DNA of 64,000 nt from Gautieria morchelliformis (Eukaryota; Basidiomycota; Agaricomycetes; Gomphales; Gomphaceae), in NCBI GenBank assembly GCA_015179125.1, contig WHVA01000070.1, forward strand, positions 1-64,000, written 5' to 3'. Position 1 is the first letter of the stretch. Each line of letters begins with the position of its first letter. Below the pieces are notes generated by a model. The model did not search any database. It worked only from the letters and a program-made list of their open reading frames with translations, and was not told the origin of the DNA. The position numbers and the translations under genes were made by a program. Below, piece by piece: positions 32,067 to 43,163 of this stretch.

Positions 32067-33812
32067 ATGATGATTCCACGCAGTCGAAGAAGGACACGAG
32101 CGACGAGCTCGAGGTCCACGCCCCAGGTGCAGCCCAGCGGCACGACAGCTGATGCTACCCTGGACCAAGAGTCCAGGACGATAGAAGATGGAGAGATCAT
32201 AGATCTCACCGCCCTCGTCCCATCAGTAGAGGACGAGGAAAACCTGTTAGCAACTTGGGGTTATGGCAGGGAAGGTTCGGTAGAGTTCTTAGAAAGCTAG
32301 AATCAAATTCACTCTCTCAGTGAATTTATTGTCACTGTTATATTAATACAATACCTAGAATCAAATTCACTACATGATTTTCAGTCAACATGCTATGAAA
32401 ATATAAAGAATGCTACTCCCTCTCTCAGTGAATTTATTGTCACTGAGAGAGGAGCACTATCCTGTCTCAGAAGGCATATACGTGCACCCGGCCCTTTAGC
32501 GCTCAAGAGCTCACGCGTCGAAGTCATTTCAAGCTACGCTGCGTGCAGCCGCTTGTGAAAATAAAATAACAAAATGAATGGAGAGGTAGAGAGTGACTGG
32601 AAATTTTTGGAAATAATCAGAGAAGTGAATGCATGGTACAAGAACCATGTGAGAAGAGATTGAAACACCATACAATAAATCGAATATATTATGCTTGATT
32701 TTGGTGCAGGAGCATAAATGCACCCAACAAAACCCCGACCACGTCTCATCAAGCGTGGCCGAGGAAGAGACGACGCCGGACAACGAGCCGGCGCCGCCCC
32801 CCCATTCCCCTCTGCCCAGAGACAAAGGAAAGGGCAGAGAAGTCTCGCCGTCGGCAGACGGTAGAGCAACAACGTCGAGGCGGGCACAGAGCCACGACTC
32901 AAACCGACGCTCACGAAGTAGAGCGACGACGATCGTCCCTGAAGGGGAACGATGGCAAAAAAGACGAGCCCCAGACGATGGTCAGGACTCGGAATACTCA
33001 AGCTCCAGTTGCAAGAGCTCAAGGGCTCACGCCATCGACCACGAGACGCCGAGGCCCTGAACAAACAGGTGCAGGCTGCACTGCACCGAAGCACCTGACG
33101 CACCACAAGCACGATCAGCTGGCATCGCAGCTTGACAACGCCGCCGCCCTAATGGCAATCGGCAAGGAACTCCACGGGCGGAGGAGGTCAGGCTGCAAGA
33201 CGCAGCCACGCTGGAGGACATCCAGAAAGCCCTCCGCCCACGTGGGGAACGCGACGCAACTCGCCCGAGCTTGCGACAGTCCGCAGCCAACGAATGCAGT
33301 CGCGACTGGAAGACCCACGCCGAAAGGAGCGGGACAAGCAGCGAATGCCGCTGCCAGCCGTCCCGGTCGAACAGGACGTAAGGTTCGGGAACGAACCTCA
33401 AGAACAACCGGCTGCCCCAATGGACAGCCGTAAAACAAACCAACAGATCGTTAGGGATCAGGTCGCCTCAGAACCTGACTCTGAAACGACGACCGAGAGC
33501 TTAGAGCTCGAAGTCGCACACTGGCAGCGTAAAGAAGCCGCAGCCGTGCGCCGCCACACACGGCACTTGAGCTACTAGCGAAGAACACTAAAGAGACAGT
33601 GGCCCACAGCCACACCGCTCAGCTGCCCGACGAGCAGCTCATGCAAGCCGTACAAGATGCACGGCAGGCACGATAGCCTACAACAGCAGGCTGTGGATCC
33701 GCAACGCAGGACTGACGAGGGACACCAGGCACAAAACGCCCCCAGAACTGAGAGCACAAAATGCTCCCGATCCCGAGCCCGATCTGGGCCCGGGGCCCGT
33801 CAGGGCATATAA
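32067..33812 (+). pseudogene. Family B ORF0 (B1 copy), interrupted by solo LTR D1
   Basis: Starts MMIPRSRRRTRA at 32067 and, beyond the D1 insertion (32245-32729), continues with SSVAEEETTPD, KGKGREVSPSADGRATTSR and a Ser/Arg-rich stretch. It is then frameshifted after about 33060. A TAA at 33810-33812 (..RQGI-stop) is at the same place as in B2, 41 bp before the gag ATG. The protein is basic and low-complexity with a coiled-coil-like second half, better seen in B2. It may be an N-terminal gag extension separated by a stop, or a separate leader protein. Function unknown. Confidence 0.6.
32245..32729 (+). mobile_element. Solo LTR D1
   Basis: 485 bp, TGTTAGCAACTTGG..GCACCCAACA, with 5-bp duplication AAACC at 32240-32244 and 32730-32734. 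Comparison with the empty site in B2 confirms the join. A 12-bp perfect stem CTCTCTCAGTGA / TCACTGAGAGAG (32420-32431 and 32440-32451) lies inside. A second copy is 43809-44296. No internal region of family D is in the window. Confidence 0.93.
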
Positions 33813-33852
33813 CAGCCTGCCCCGCGCGGCGTCACAACCACGCGAGCGATCC

Positions 33853-36072
33853 ATGGCCCCAACGGAAGGCCAGGGAATCCCTGACCAGCCCGACGTCGTA
33901 CCAATGGAGCCGTACGACGGGCTCACATGGATGATCCGCGTGGCGTTAGCAGACGCCGCAGACACAGACCCGGAGAAGTCTGTGCTAGCCAAAGCCGGCG
34001 TAAAATTGGCTCATCCGGAGCCATATGCTGGGGGATCTGACCTCAAAGAGTTTGAAATCTTCGTGGCAGCCATCCTACGATGGCTGAAAATGAATTGCCT
34101 CCTAGGGCCAACCAGCATCGACATGCAGGTTGGCTATGTGGGCACTCGCCTCACCGGCGAAGCCCAGGAGTGGTTCCTTCGAAACGTTGAATGCTTCGAT
34201 CGCCAGGTCCACAGCTGGACGCTGGAAACCGTGATGCAAGGCCTTCAAAAAAGGTTCCTGCACACACTGATGTACCATCACACATTGAATAAATTCGACG
34301 CGGTCATACAGGGCATGAAAACTGTTCAGGAGATGCTGAACGAGCTCATGAAATACGCGGGAGGTATGATACAGCCACCAGATGAGTACATGTTCCGGAG
34401 ACGGTTCGTATCAGCGCTGCGTGAAACGCTGCGCAACGAGGTCCTCAAAAAGGGATATAATGCCGAGAGAAGCTCAATAGAGAAACTCTTCGAGATGGCC
34501 CAGATGATCAAGGAGGCATCCCGATACAACATGGGGATGCGCTGGGCAGAAAGCGCAGCAGCAACGGCAAGCGCTGCCCGGCTCACAGGGAGCAAGCTGT
34601 CGACACAAACGGGCCTGACCAGGCGCAGCCTGTTCGCAAGAAGCGGAACAGGTCAACGGCTACCGCCCTCACGCCCAGCACAAGCTGGACGCCCGCCTGA
34701 AGCTAAACAGCCTCAAGCGTCAGGGTCGTCCCCACGACCCGCCCCACCAACGAGAATGTTGGGCCGGCCTAACGACAGGCCCAGCGGCAGCCAAAGCAAC
34801 ACCACGTGCTGTGAATGCGGCCAACCTGGCCACAAGAAGGCAGAGTGCCCCCGGCTTAGGTCCAGTATAAGGACAGCAGCTGTGAAGCACGACGATGAGG
34901 CCGAAGATCCGGAGATGGATCTCGGTCAAAATTCTCTTCAACAGATTGATGAAGAGGGGGAGGGTGATCCCCAACCCAACGACACTCCGGACAACAGAGA
35001 TGCGCCCACTGAAGAGTGGGACCCAGAGCCGTCCCAATACTATGAATGGGAGGAAGAGGTGGAAGACACCACCTACAGGTCCAGCGCAATCAGATTCGTG
35101 CTGGAGGACGAAAAAACCGCCACGAAGGTCATGGCGGCACGCACGTCGGTCACGCCAGACAAGGCGGCCGAGCCGGTGTATCACCACCAAAGCAAACACA
35201 GGATGCGACGAACGAGCCCGCGCAGTGAGAACCGTACCCTATCGGGGTACTGGGAGATAAACGGCGTAAAAGCCCACTGCCTGCTAGATAGCGGCAGCGA
35301 AGGGGTACTGCTATCCCCCGAATTCACGCGAGCTACAGGGATGAAGACATTCTCCCTAGAGCAACCAATTGCGCTGCAGCTAGCCTGCATAGGCAGCCGT
35401 TCCACGATCAACTATGGAATGAACACGACCATCACGTTTGGTCGTGAGACATACGACGAATATTTCGACGTAGCGAACGTCGAATATTACGACGTGATCT
35501 TAGGGAAACTGTTCCTAAGGAGATTCGGCATAACCCTGGACTTCTTGAGCCCAGGGACGATCCGCAAGGGGAACGAAGTGATCCCCATGGGAAAGGTCTC
35601 ATTCGACGACGACGAATCGACGAAAGCAGGTCCGCGCGCCACGGGACCTAATAGATGCCAACAGCGCCTAATGGCTTCTAAGCCAACCACCACCATCATC
35701 CTCACGGATGATGACCTTCCTCGCCTCCGCGAGGAATGGATGGAACGAATCACTGACTTAGTCAGTGGAATTCCATTAGAACTCCCACCACTACGGGAGA
35801 TCAACCACGAGATCAACCTCATCGATCCCAACAAGCACATGCGGTATCGACTACCGAAATGCCCCGGACACTTCCAAGAGGAACTGTCGGCTAAGATAGA
35901 ACAATACACCACTGCAAAGTGGTGGATTCCGGCAGTCTCACAGCAGGCCGTGCCCATGCTGTGTGCCAAAGAAGAACGGTACATTGAGAACCGTCTTCGA
36001 TCTGCGCCAGCAGAACGAGAACACGATGAAGGACATCACACCCTTCCCGGATCAATATATAATTCGCAGTGA
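33853..36072 (+). pseudogene. B1 gag-protease, fused to start of RT
   Basis: 739-residue frame. Gag capsid-like helices with GYVGTRLTGEAQEWFLRN and FLHTLMYHHTLNKFDAVIQG (about residues 95-165), a Pro-rich linker, zinc knuckle CCECGQPGHKKAEC (about 318-331), an acidic segment, a protease with CLLDSGSEGVLLSPEFTRATG (about 475) and a VILGKLFLRRFGI flap/end. Then LPKCPGHFQEELSAKIEQY, the usual lead-in to Ty3 RT. Compared with B2, about 150 bp between SFDDDES and the RT lead-in are missing, which removes the gag stop present in B2 and fuses the frames. Near 36000 a one-base shift moves the RT to another frame. Confidence 0.93.
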
Positions 36073-37213
36073 CATGGCTTGCTGTCGATATCAAACAAAA
36101 ATCGATATGTCAGAGGCATACGAGCAGATCCGGATCCATCTGGATCACGTAGCAAAGACTGCCTTTGCCACGATCCTTGGCACCTTCAGGAGCCAGGTGA
36201 TACAGATGGGGGACTGTAACGCCCTATCAACATTCCAACGGCTGATGACAGCCATTTTCTGCAACTGCATAGGTCGCTTCGTCCATGTATACATGGACGA
36301 CATCTTCATATTCTCGCTCTCAATACAAGATCATGAAGAGCACCTCTACATCGTCTTTGACAGACTAAGGAAGAATCACCTTTTTCTGAGCAAGAAAAAG
36401 GTGGACCTCTATTCCATCTGAATGGAGTGTCTCGGCCATATTATCAATGGCCAAGGGGTACATGCCGACGAGGACAAGATGCAACGCATCTGCGAGTGGT
36501 GTAGGCCACGGACGTTCAACGACGTCCAGCGTTTCCTTGGGCTGGTACAGTATCTGGCACACTACATTCCGGATGTTAGCGCATATACCACCCCACTATT
36601 GGGCTGTGCGCGTAATAACCGTCCATTCGAATGGACGCCACTACTCGACAAATGCTGGCAAAGCATTAAGGCGTTGGCCTGTAAGGCCCCGATCCTGCAT
36701 CCAGTCGATGCGAGGTGCCCAGAGCCGATCTGGGTGATCACCAACGGGTCGAAAGCTGGCGTTGGTGCAGTCTACGGCCAAGTTCCTGACTGGAAAACCT
36801 GTCGACCTGCCGGCTTCTTATCAAAGAAGTTCAGCATTGCTCAGCAACACTACCGGACTCACGAGCATGAGACGATCACGGTGCTCGAGGCTCTCATGAA
36901 AAGGGAGGACAAACTGCTGGGGAGAAGGTTCACCCTCGTCACAGCCCACAAAGGGCTTGAGTACTTCGAGACCCATAAGAGCCTATCTGACCGCCAGGTC
37001 AGATGGTGGGAGTTTCTCTCCCAGTTCAATTTCAACACCGTTCATGTTGACGGTATAGAGAACAAGGTAGCAGACTGCCTGTCGCACTACTACGAGAGCG
37101 ACACGAGTGATGACAATCACCCAGACCACGTCTTCGTGAACGCGGATGCGCGTTTAGACCCGGACGTGAGTTACTGCCCACCAACCGGTATATCGAGCTG
37201 CGAACAGCGGTGA
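35963..37213 (+). pseudogene. B1 reverse transcriptase and RNase H
   Basis: Frame beginning MPKKNGTLRTVFDLRQQNEN, with KIDMSEAYEQIRI, VIQMGDCNALSTFQRLMTAIF, catalytic VYMDDIFIFS, then TGA at 36419-36421 in the middle of KKVDLYSI-stop-MECLGHIINGQG, and on in the same frame through DVQRFLGLVQYLAHYIPDV to RNase H. In the RNase H the usual Asp of CDAS reads TNGS, and the TDHR box reads TAHK, so activity is lost. The stop fits CGA-to-TGA. Confidence 0.92.
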
Positions 37214-38881
37214 CAAGACGTTCTAAACGCCTCGCTGAGAAGACAGAGGTGAGAGTAATGGAATCCGCCGCATTAAATGAGGGCTCACCAGAGCCCACGA
37301 ACGTCGCCGCGTCCTGCGACGACGACGATGATGTCAGAGCCGTCACCGCAGGAAATGACGGCGCGCCCCTGCGCCGGGTCATAGAGCAGGGTGTAGACCT
37401 GTCTAAGGTCCTACGAGACGCGTACCCCAGGGACACCATGTTCACAAAGATTATGGCGCACCCGGACGCGCACCTGAGATTTGGGATCCGGGACGGGCTG
37501 ATATGGACTAAGAATCAGCTCAAAAGAGACGTCATTGCCGTCTCCCACTCTGTTCTTCAATGGGGAAGGAAGCTGATTGAAATTATCATCGATCGGGCAC
37601 ATCAGATAGCGGCCACTACAGCCATCTGAAGACTTCGAACTACGTTCGAAGAGCATATTGGTGGCCGGGCATGAGCCCAGACATAGAAGCGTTCTGCACA
37701 TCGTGCGCGAGGTGTCAGATGACGAAAACCGGGCCACAACGGCCCAAAGGCCTACTACACAGCCTACCCATTCCAGATAGGCCGTGGCAGTCGATTGGCA
37801 TCGACTTCATGGGGCCCCTGCCCAAATCCAACGACTGTGACTACCTGATGGTAGTCATCGACCGACTAATGTCGCTCATACACCCGTACCAACCACGATG
37901 AGTGTGTCAGCCAAGGGAGTAGCCTGGCTGTTTCTGAAGGAGGTTATTCGACTCCACGGACTTCCCGACTCCATCGTCTCGGACAGAGACTCGATGTTCA
38001 CGTCGATTTTCTGGTGTGAACTACAGCGACTCATGGGGACTAAGCTCCTCATGTCAACTGCCTTCCATCCCCAAACAGATGGAGCCACTGAGCAGGCAAA
38101 CCGCTCGATCGGCCAGATATTACCCGCAGTCGTCAGAGACGACCAGAAGGATTGGGCAGTGAAATGCCCAATGGTTGAGGTCACCCTCAACAGCAACGTC
38201 AGCGCAACCACGGGGTTCGCACCTTTCGAGCTGAACCACGGCTATATGCCGCGGATAGATCTCCCCATAGGCGTGGACACCCCGTTCAAGGCGGTAGCCC
38301 GGTTCGCACATCAGGCAAAATGGAACCTGATGGCGGCACACGATGCAATCATAGAGCATCGAGTGACGCAAACGTTTTATGCAAATAAGAGCCGTATGGC
38401 GAGTGACAGGTACGCGGCCAACGACCGCGTCTACCTCTTGACACAGAACCTAACTCTCCCGAAAGGAAGAGCCAGAAAACTAGTCCCGCGTTACATCGGA
38501 CCGTACTGCTTCATCGAGGCCCACAACGACGCCTCGACGGTAACCCTTGATCTTCCCGACAAGCTGAAAATCCGTCGCATTTCACCAGTCTTCCATTCAA
38601 GCCTCGTACGGCGATACGAGGCTAACAACGATGAATTATTCCCTCATTGTGAGGCCAAGTCATTTTATGACTTCAGAGCGAATGACGACGAGGAGTGGCT
38701 CGTTGATGAGATTATCGCACATCAATGGATAAACTCGACGGACCTGGAGTTCCAGGTCCGTTGGACCCTAGGCGACGTGACATGGGAACCCATGTCGTCC
38801 TGCAAAGACCTTGAAGCCCTAGATAGCTATCTAGAGCTTCGGGGGGTGGGCAAGCCACGCGACCTCCCCAGACGCTGCTAG
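37210..38881 (+). pseudogene. B1 integrase with C-terminal chromodomain
   Basis: Frames 37210-37629, 37671-37901 and 37898-38881. Zinc-binding part: YWWPGMSPDIEAFCTSCARCQMTK. Core: WQSIGIDFMGPLP (first Asp), LPDSIVSDRDSMFTS (second Asp), HPQTDGATEQANRSIGQ (Glu), all three kept. A one-base shift at about 37895 breaks the core. The C-terminal domain has VYLLTQNLTLPKGRARKLVPRYIGPY, IRRISPVFHSSLV, then a chromodomain EEWLVDEIIAHQWINSTDLE..VRWTLGDVTWEPMSS. It inserts the DNA copy, probably guided by chromatin. Confidence 0.92.
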
Positions 38882-39000
38882 ACGCATCTGTCACGTGCAG
38901 ACCACGTGACGCGCTGGCCACGGCGCGGTTAAATTTTCACCTCGGATCTTTCCGAGGGCGCATCGCTTCTTGGAAGCTAACCACCATCATCCCCACGAAG

Positions 39001-40983
39001 ATGATGCCCCCTAAAGATGGGATGGACGTTGACCCGTCGACGTCCACAATGTGAGCAACGGCCCCGAGACAGGGGGCCGCAGACATTCTTCGTGCTCCAA
39101 TAGACCAGGAGCACTGGATGATCGTAGGATGGGAGGACACCCTCGCCATCATCCACCTGGACGATTGTGCAACGTGCGCGGACTACGCCGTGCACCTAAG
39201 GGCCGCGACAGGCACCCGCAAGGTCAAACTGCGGGACGAAGACATTGGCAACGCCGTCGATGCAGCCTGGGGATGGCTCCCAAGGGGTATAGCGCGTGAT
39301 GCGCGAGAAGAGCCCCTCCGGGACATCCATGACCTTAAAAAGGAGGTCAAGGAGTTGGAACGCGCGGTCGAAGACCATGACGACGCGCTCGCAACCGAGC
39401 GTGCCAGGATCAAGGAACTGGAGAAACAGCTGAGCGCAGCCCAGCTCCAGGTTACCCTGGCCCACGTTGCCTCAAAAAGGCCGCAACATGACCTGGCCAC
39501 AGACCCAGTGGCCAGGCCATCATCACTCCGCGCGACGGTGCCTCTGCCGGCGCGTGCAACATCGGGACTAGCGTCCCGATTGTCGGCACCGACCCCGACA
39601 ATGACAACGACGGAAGGGCATAGCGCGCCTTCCGACTCTGCATACGGCGTCCCAGATGGATGTGAGTCAGACTCGTCCGTCTGGAAGACGTACAACCCGG
39701 AAAGGGCCCAGCGGCTGGGAGAGCAGCCAAAGAAAAAGTGCAAGAAATTGCGCGGCACCCCCAACACCGTCAATGGGCTAACCATTGCGAGGGAAAGCGC
39801 GATTAGCGCTTACCTAGCGGCGTCATCGTCACACACTGTCAACGAACCCGCCCTTCAACGGCGGGTAGCACAGATCGAGGCCCAGTACATCAGGCCTGGC
39901 GTGGCCCTGCCTCCACCGGCGGGGACAGTTCACCCTCCCTACCCGGGGGAGGGGACGCTCGTCCCACTCAGAGATCCACCGATATCCGAGACGGGCCTCC
40001 TACCATGGCCGGTAGGAAAGGCCCAACAGCGTCGTACTCAATAGTACGACGTATGCCCGCTCGACGACCCACGCTTCGTCGAACTCATAGCGCGGGCAAA
40101 AGAAACACCGCAGCTCGCGTGTACGCGCGAGATGATCAGCGTATTCAAACGCATCGAGCGCAAACAACGTGCTCGCAATCCCAAAAGGGATTGTCTCGTG
40201 ATAGCGGGCGGTACCCTGCACAGTATCGCGGCCATCCTGAAGGGTTGGATACACAACCCTGAAGGAATCCCATCTGCCATCCGTGACAACGCGGATGGCA
40301 CCTTCAACCTAGACGACATGGACGTCTGGATGTGGTTGAAGGCCCTGGTGCCCCGGGTCAAAGGGGTCGCATCACCACTCAGGGAGAGGCTACTCGACCT
40401 CTTCGGCTCGACAGACCAATGGTGAAACCTTGTCGACGCCAGGGAAGTGCTGACGCATCAGAGCACCACCCTGCGGCTCTCAATCACGGGCCCATTCCCT
40501 GTGGAGGGCCGAGCCGGCCCCGACATCCCCCTCACCGAGATCGCGAGATGGTTGGCCCGCTATGCGGGGGTCACTCGCAAGCGAGTGGCACGCATTGAAC
40601 ATTATGTTCAATGCAGCATCACCGGCACGGCATTCAGTGCCACCGCCCGCAAGGGCCAACAAAAGGTCATCGATACCAGCCATGTGAGGGCCGCGGTGCC
40701 GCGACCCCTCACTCACGCTCAGCTCGACCAAGAGCTGGCGCGCTTCCGGCCCCCTCCTCAGACTGAGGACCCGGCCGTTGAGGCCATGCTCCGTGAGGAC
40801 ACTGGCCTTAACACCCAAGCGGATACCGCCGCTAGTGGTGAGGCCGACCAGCCTCACCCAATCACCACCGATGACGCGGAGGTGCCCCCAGAGGAGTCAC
40901 GTGCTCCACCGGCCCCGTACGACGACAATGTCATCGTATCGGCCACTCTAGAGGACTCCCTCATGGATGACCTCTATGAGTAG
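39001..40983 (+). pseudogene. Family B ORF3 (B1 copy), post-pol ORF of unknown function
   Basis: Starts MMPPKDGMDVDPSTS about 120 bp after pol and ends DSLMDDLYE about 40 bp before the 3' LTR. About 660 codons, broken by TGA (39051), TAG (40042) and TGA (40423), each of which is a sense codon in B2. Seen in order: WEDTLAIIHLDDCATCAD with a Cys pair; a long coiled coil LKKEVKELERAVEDHDDALA and on through KELEKQLSAAQ (about 39330-39450); a Ser/Pro/Thr-rich linker with KKKCKKLRG basic patch; then a C-terminal folded-looking part with FVELIARAKE, RNPKRDCLVIAGG, LKGWIHN, DDMDVWMWLKAL and VTRKRVARIEHYVQ. No membrane segment or signal peptide, so not env-like. I do not recognise the family. Confidence 0.65.
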
Positions 40984-41019
40984 TAGTTGACCCCTATAGT
41001 TGTCTATAGAGGGGGAGGG

Positions 41020-41235
41020 TGTAAATAACCCGTGTATCTACATGTACATTAGTTATTTACATAATCCCAGTGGGCCCCTTAGGGACCCACTGTATAGTTT
41101 ATGCATGGGAACCGGCCAGCGGCCCCCATCACATCTTACTCTTACCTGTCACTACGTAGCATTCAGAATACCACTCATTGGTCAAGTTCTGTAGTGCCCT
41201 TGTGATACAAGGTCTTAAGATCAACATCCTTTACA
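41020..41235 (+). repeat. B1 3' LTR
   Basis: 216 bp, starts directly after the purine tract and is followed by the CGGGC duplication. Confidence 0.95.
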
Positions 41236-41240
41236 CGGGC

Positions 41241-42227
41241 ATAGTGGCCTGGTTGTCGGCATCGGAAGCAGGTGATGGTTCCGTGGCCTTTTCCGCACAT
41301 GTGGTCAACATCCATCTGGGCAGGGCCACTCTTCGAGGGAGGGGGGCTAGGGTTCCTAATAGGAGCAGGCAGAACAGCCATCGGAAATATTTTCCGTGTG
41401 GGAATGAATGCACTTCCGGGTTTTGGCATGGGTGGAGTAGGACGAGCGGAACTGCGTGTCATGTTCCGGTTTGTCTCCACAAAGGCCTCGTTTGCTTCCC
41501 TGTTTCGGGACACCCTCTGCGCAGCTTGGTACCACCCTTCCGGGTCATCAAAATCCGGAGCTCCATCCCCAAGCAGCGCAATTTGGTTCTGGAGTGTCAG
41601 ATCAAGCCCTCGTCGGAATTTGATGACGATCGTCTTGTCGTCATCATACTCCGCAAGGTCGATGAGCTCCTGGAAGCGGTCAATGTAGTCATCGACCGGA
41701 TCCTTGGCCTGGTACCAGCTGGTCCCCTCGAGCTTTGTAAGGGATGTGAGCTGCTCATTTTTCGGGCAGAACTGGTCGGAACATGTTTTCTTGAAGGTGT
41801 CCCAGTCCCAGAAGTAGTTCCCCTTGCCCTTTGGTTCATGTCGGATCACCTTGTTTGCAAAACGGGCTGCACAATCCGACTTGAAAAAGGACAATGCCCA
41901 GTGAATCCGAGCCTGGTCGTTCAGAAAGAGGTCTCTGACAATTGCGAAGTAGATGCTGCATGTGTTGAAGAATGCACGTCCCTTCTCCCGATCTCCGTCA
42001 AAGTCCACCAGAGTTGCGGGTTTGACCTTTGCCAACTTCGCGGACATCCTCTCTTCCGCCAGTTCCGCTTTTCCGAAATCCGGCTCATCCAGCATTGCAT
42101 TTCCACCACCTTGTGGAATATCTAACTTAGCCAAAATCGTTTGTAAGGCTGTTTCAATCGCGTCGGTCTTCATCCGGTTCCGCGTCAATTCCTCCTCCAT
42201 ATTCTGAAGGTGATCATCCGGATCCAT
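41241..42227 (-). pseudogene. Element A gag (N-terminal part to zinc knuckle)
   Basis: Frame starting MDPDDHLQNMEEELTRN with a coiled-coil N-terminus, FDGDREKGRAFFNTCSIYF, FKSDCAARFANKVI, the helical capsid part with DYIDRFQELIDLAEYDDD and KFRRGLDLTLQNQIALLG, a Pro-rich linker and the knuckle CFRCRQPGHYAR, cut directly after the Arg by B1. The missing ECP follows at 31708 on the other side of B1. It forms the particle coat in the Ty3 cycle. The last codons of the open frame seen to the left belong to B1 LTR. Confidence 0.92.
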
Positions 42228-42413
42228 TTCAGAAGGGGAAATATGGGACGGGATTTCCGGGGTTGGGAGCTCGACTAAGAAGAGGGGCTGTCGTATACCG
42301 TGTGCGTGGAAGAGGTTGCGATCTCCGAGTCGCTGTCTCTGATTCTGAACGCACCTATGGCGAATGCAACGCGCAATACGACCGCCAGTCCTCTAGGGGA
42401 GAGACTTTTCTGC

Positions 42414-42561
42414 TGTAAGGGCAACCCTGGCTGGTTGTGGAGATCACACTACCACACAACTGACAAGGGGAAATCCAAAGTATGTATAAATGAACAGAGT
42501 ATACAAGAGAGGGGATTCTCACCTGACAAGGGGAAATCCAAAGAGAAAAGTCTAAGGACCC
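42414..42561 (-). repeat. Element A 5' LTR, inner part
   Basis: TGTAAGGGCAACCCTGG.. up to CTAAGGACCC. Interrupted by element C at 42562; the remainder is 55008-55349. Confidence 0.93.
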
Positions 42562-42911
42562 TGTTTTGGAACCCTTCAAGACTTTGGTGTTAGAGCTAAC
42601 GCCTTGGTCTATCAGAACATGTCGTATATGAAACTGCAAGAATATTAGACACTACTGGCGTAATGAATAACAAACTATTAGTTTGTAGGTTCGAGGATGA
42701 CTATTGGGGTCCAAGTATTCCAAAAAGAGAGGAATGGCTTTCGCAGGAGAGTTTGTAAGTGGGCTGACCCGATTAACGTCAATGCACTGCAATAAACGAG
42801 TGACTGGTTTTTGGGTAGTGACTTGTGAAAGTCTCTGAACAGGAAAATCGACTGATCAGATCGTCTCGGGTATTGGAGTGCTAATTGGCAAGAAAATCGA
42901 TTGACAACCTC

Positions 42912-43127
42912 TGTAAAGGATGTCGATCTTAAGACCTTGTATCACAAGGGCACAACAGAACTTGACCAATGAGTGGTATTCTGAATGCTACGTAGTGACA
43001 GGTAAGAGTAAGATGTGATGGGGACCACTAGCCGGTTCCCACGCATAAACTATACAGTGGGTCCCTAAGGGGCCCACTGGGATTATGTAAATAACTAATG
43101 TACATGTAGATACACGGGTTATTTACA
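42912..43127 (-). repeat. B2 3' LTR
   Basis: 216 bp, TGTAAAGGATGTCG..GGGTTATTTACA in plus orientation, preceded on the minus strand by the purine tract at 43128-43140. Confidence 0.95.
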
Positions 43128-43163
43128 CCCTCCCCCTCTATAGACAACTATAGGGGTTAACGC

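Larger units (their letters stand above)
31714..41235 (+). mobile_element. Ty3/gypsy element B1, full length
   Basis: LTRs 31714-31928 and 41020-41235 start TGTAAATAACCC and end ATCCTTTACA. The 5-bp duplication CGGGC is at 31709-31713 and 41236-41240. A purine tract AGAGGGGGAGGG precedes the 3' LTR. Internal order on the plus strand: ORF0, gag, protease, RT, RNase H, integrase with chromodomain, then ORF3. It sits inside the zinc knuckle codons of element A gag. By eye the LTRs differ at about eight positions, mostly CG-to-TG or CA changes, so it is not a fresh insertion. Confidence 0.96.

Noticed and set aside
34720..35199. Minus-strand frame with hydrophobic runs opposite B1 gag
   Set aside because: Shadow of the gag/protease coding strand; the same shadow appears at 50997-51473 opposite B2 gag.
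39183..39785. 200-codon minus-strand frame opposite ORF3
   Set aside because: Mirror of ORF3 caused by GC-rich third positions; ORF3 has the coiled-coil pattern and is kept in B2.
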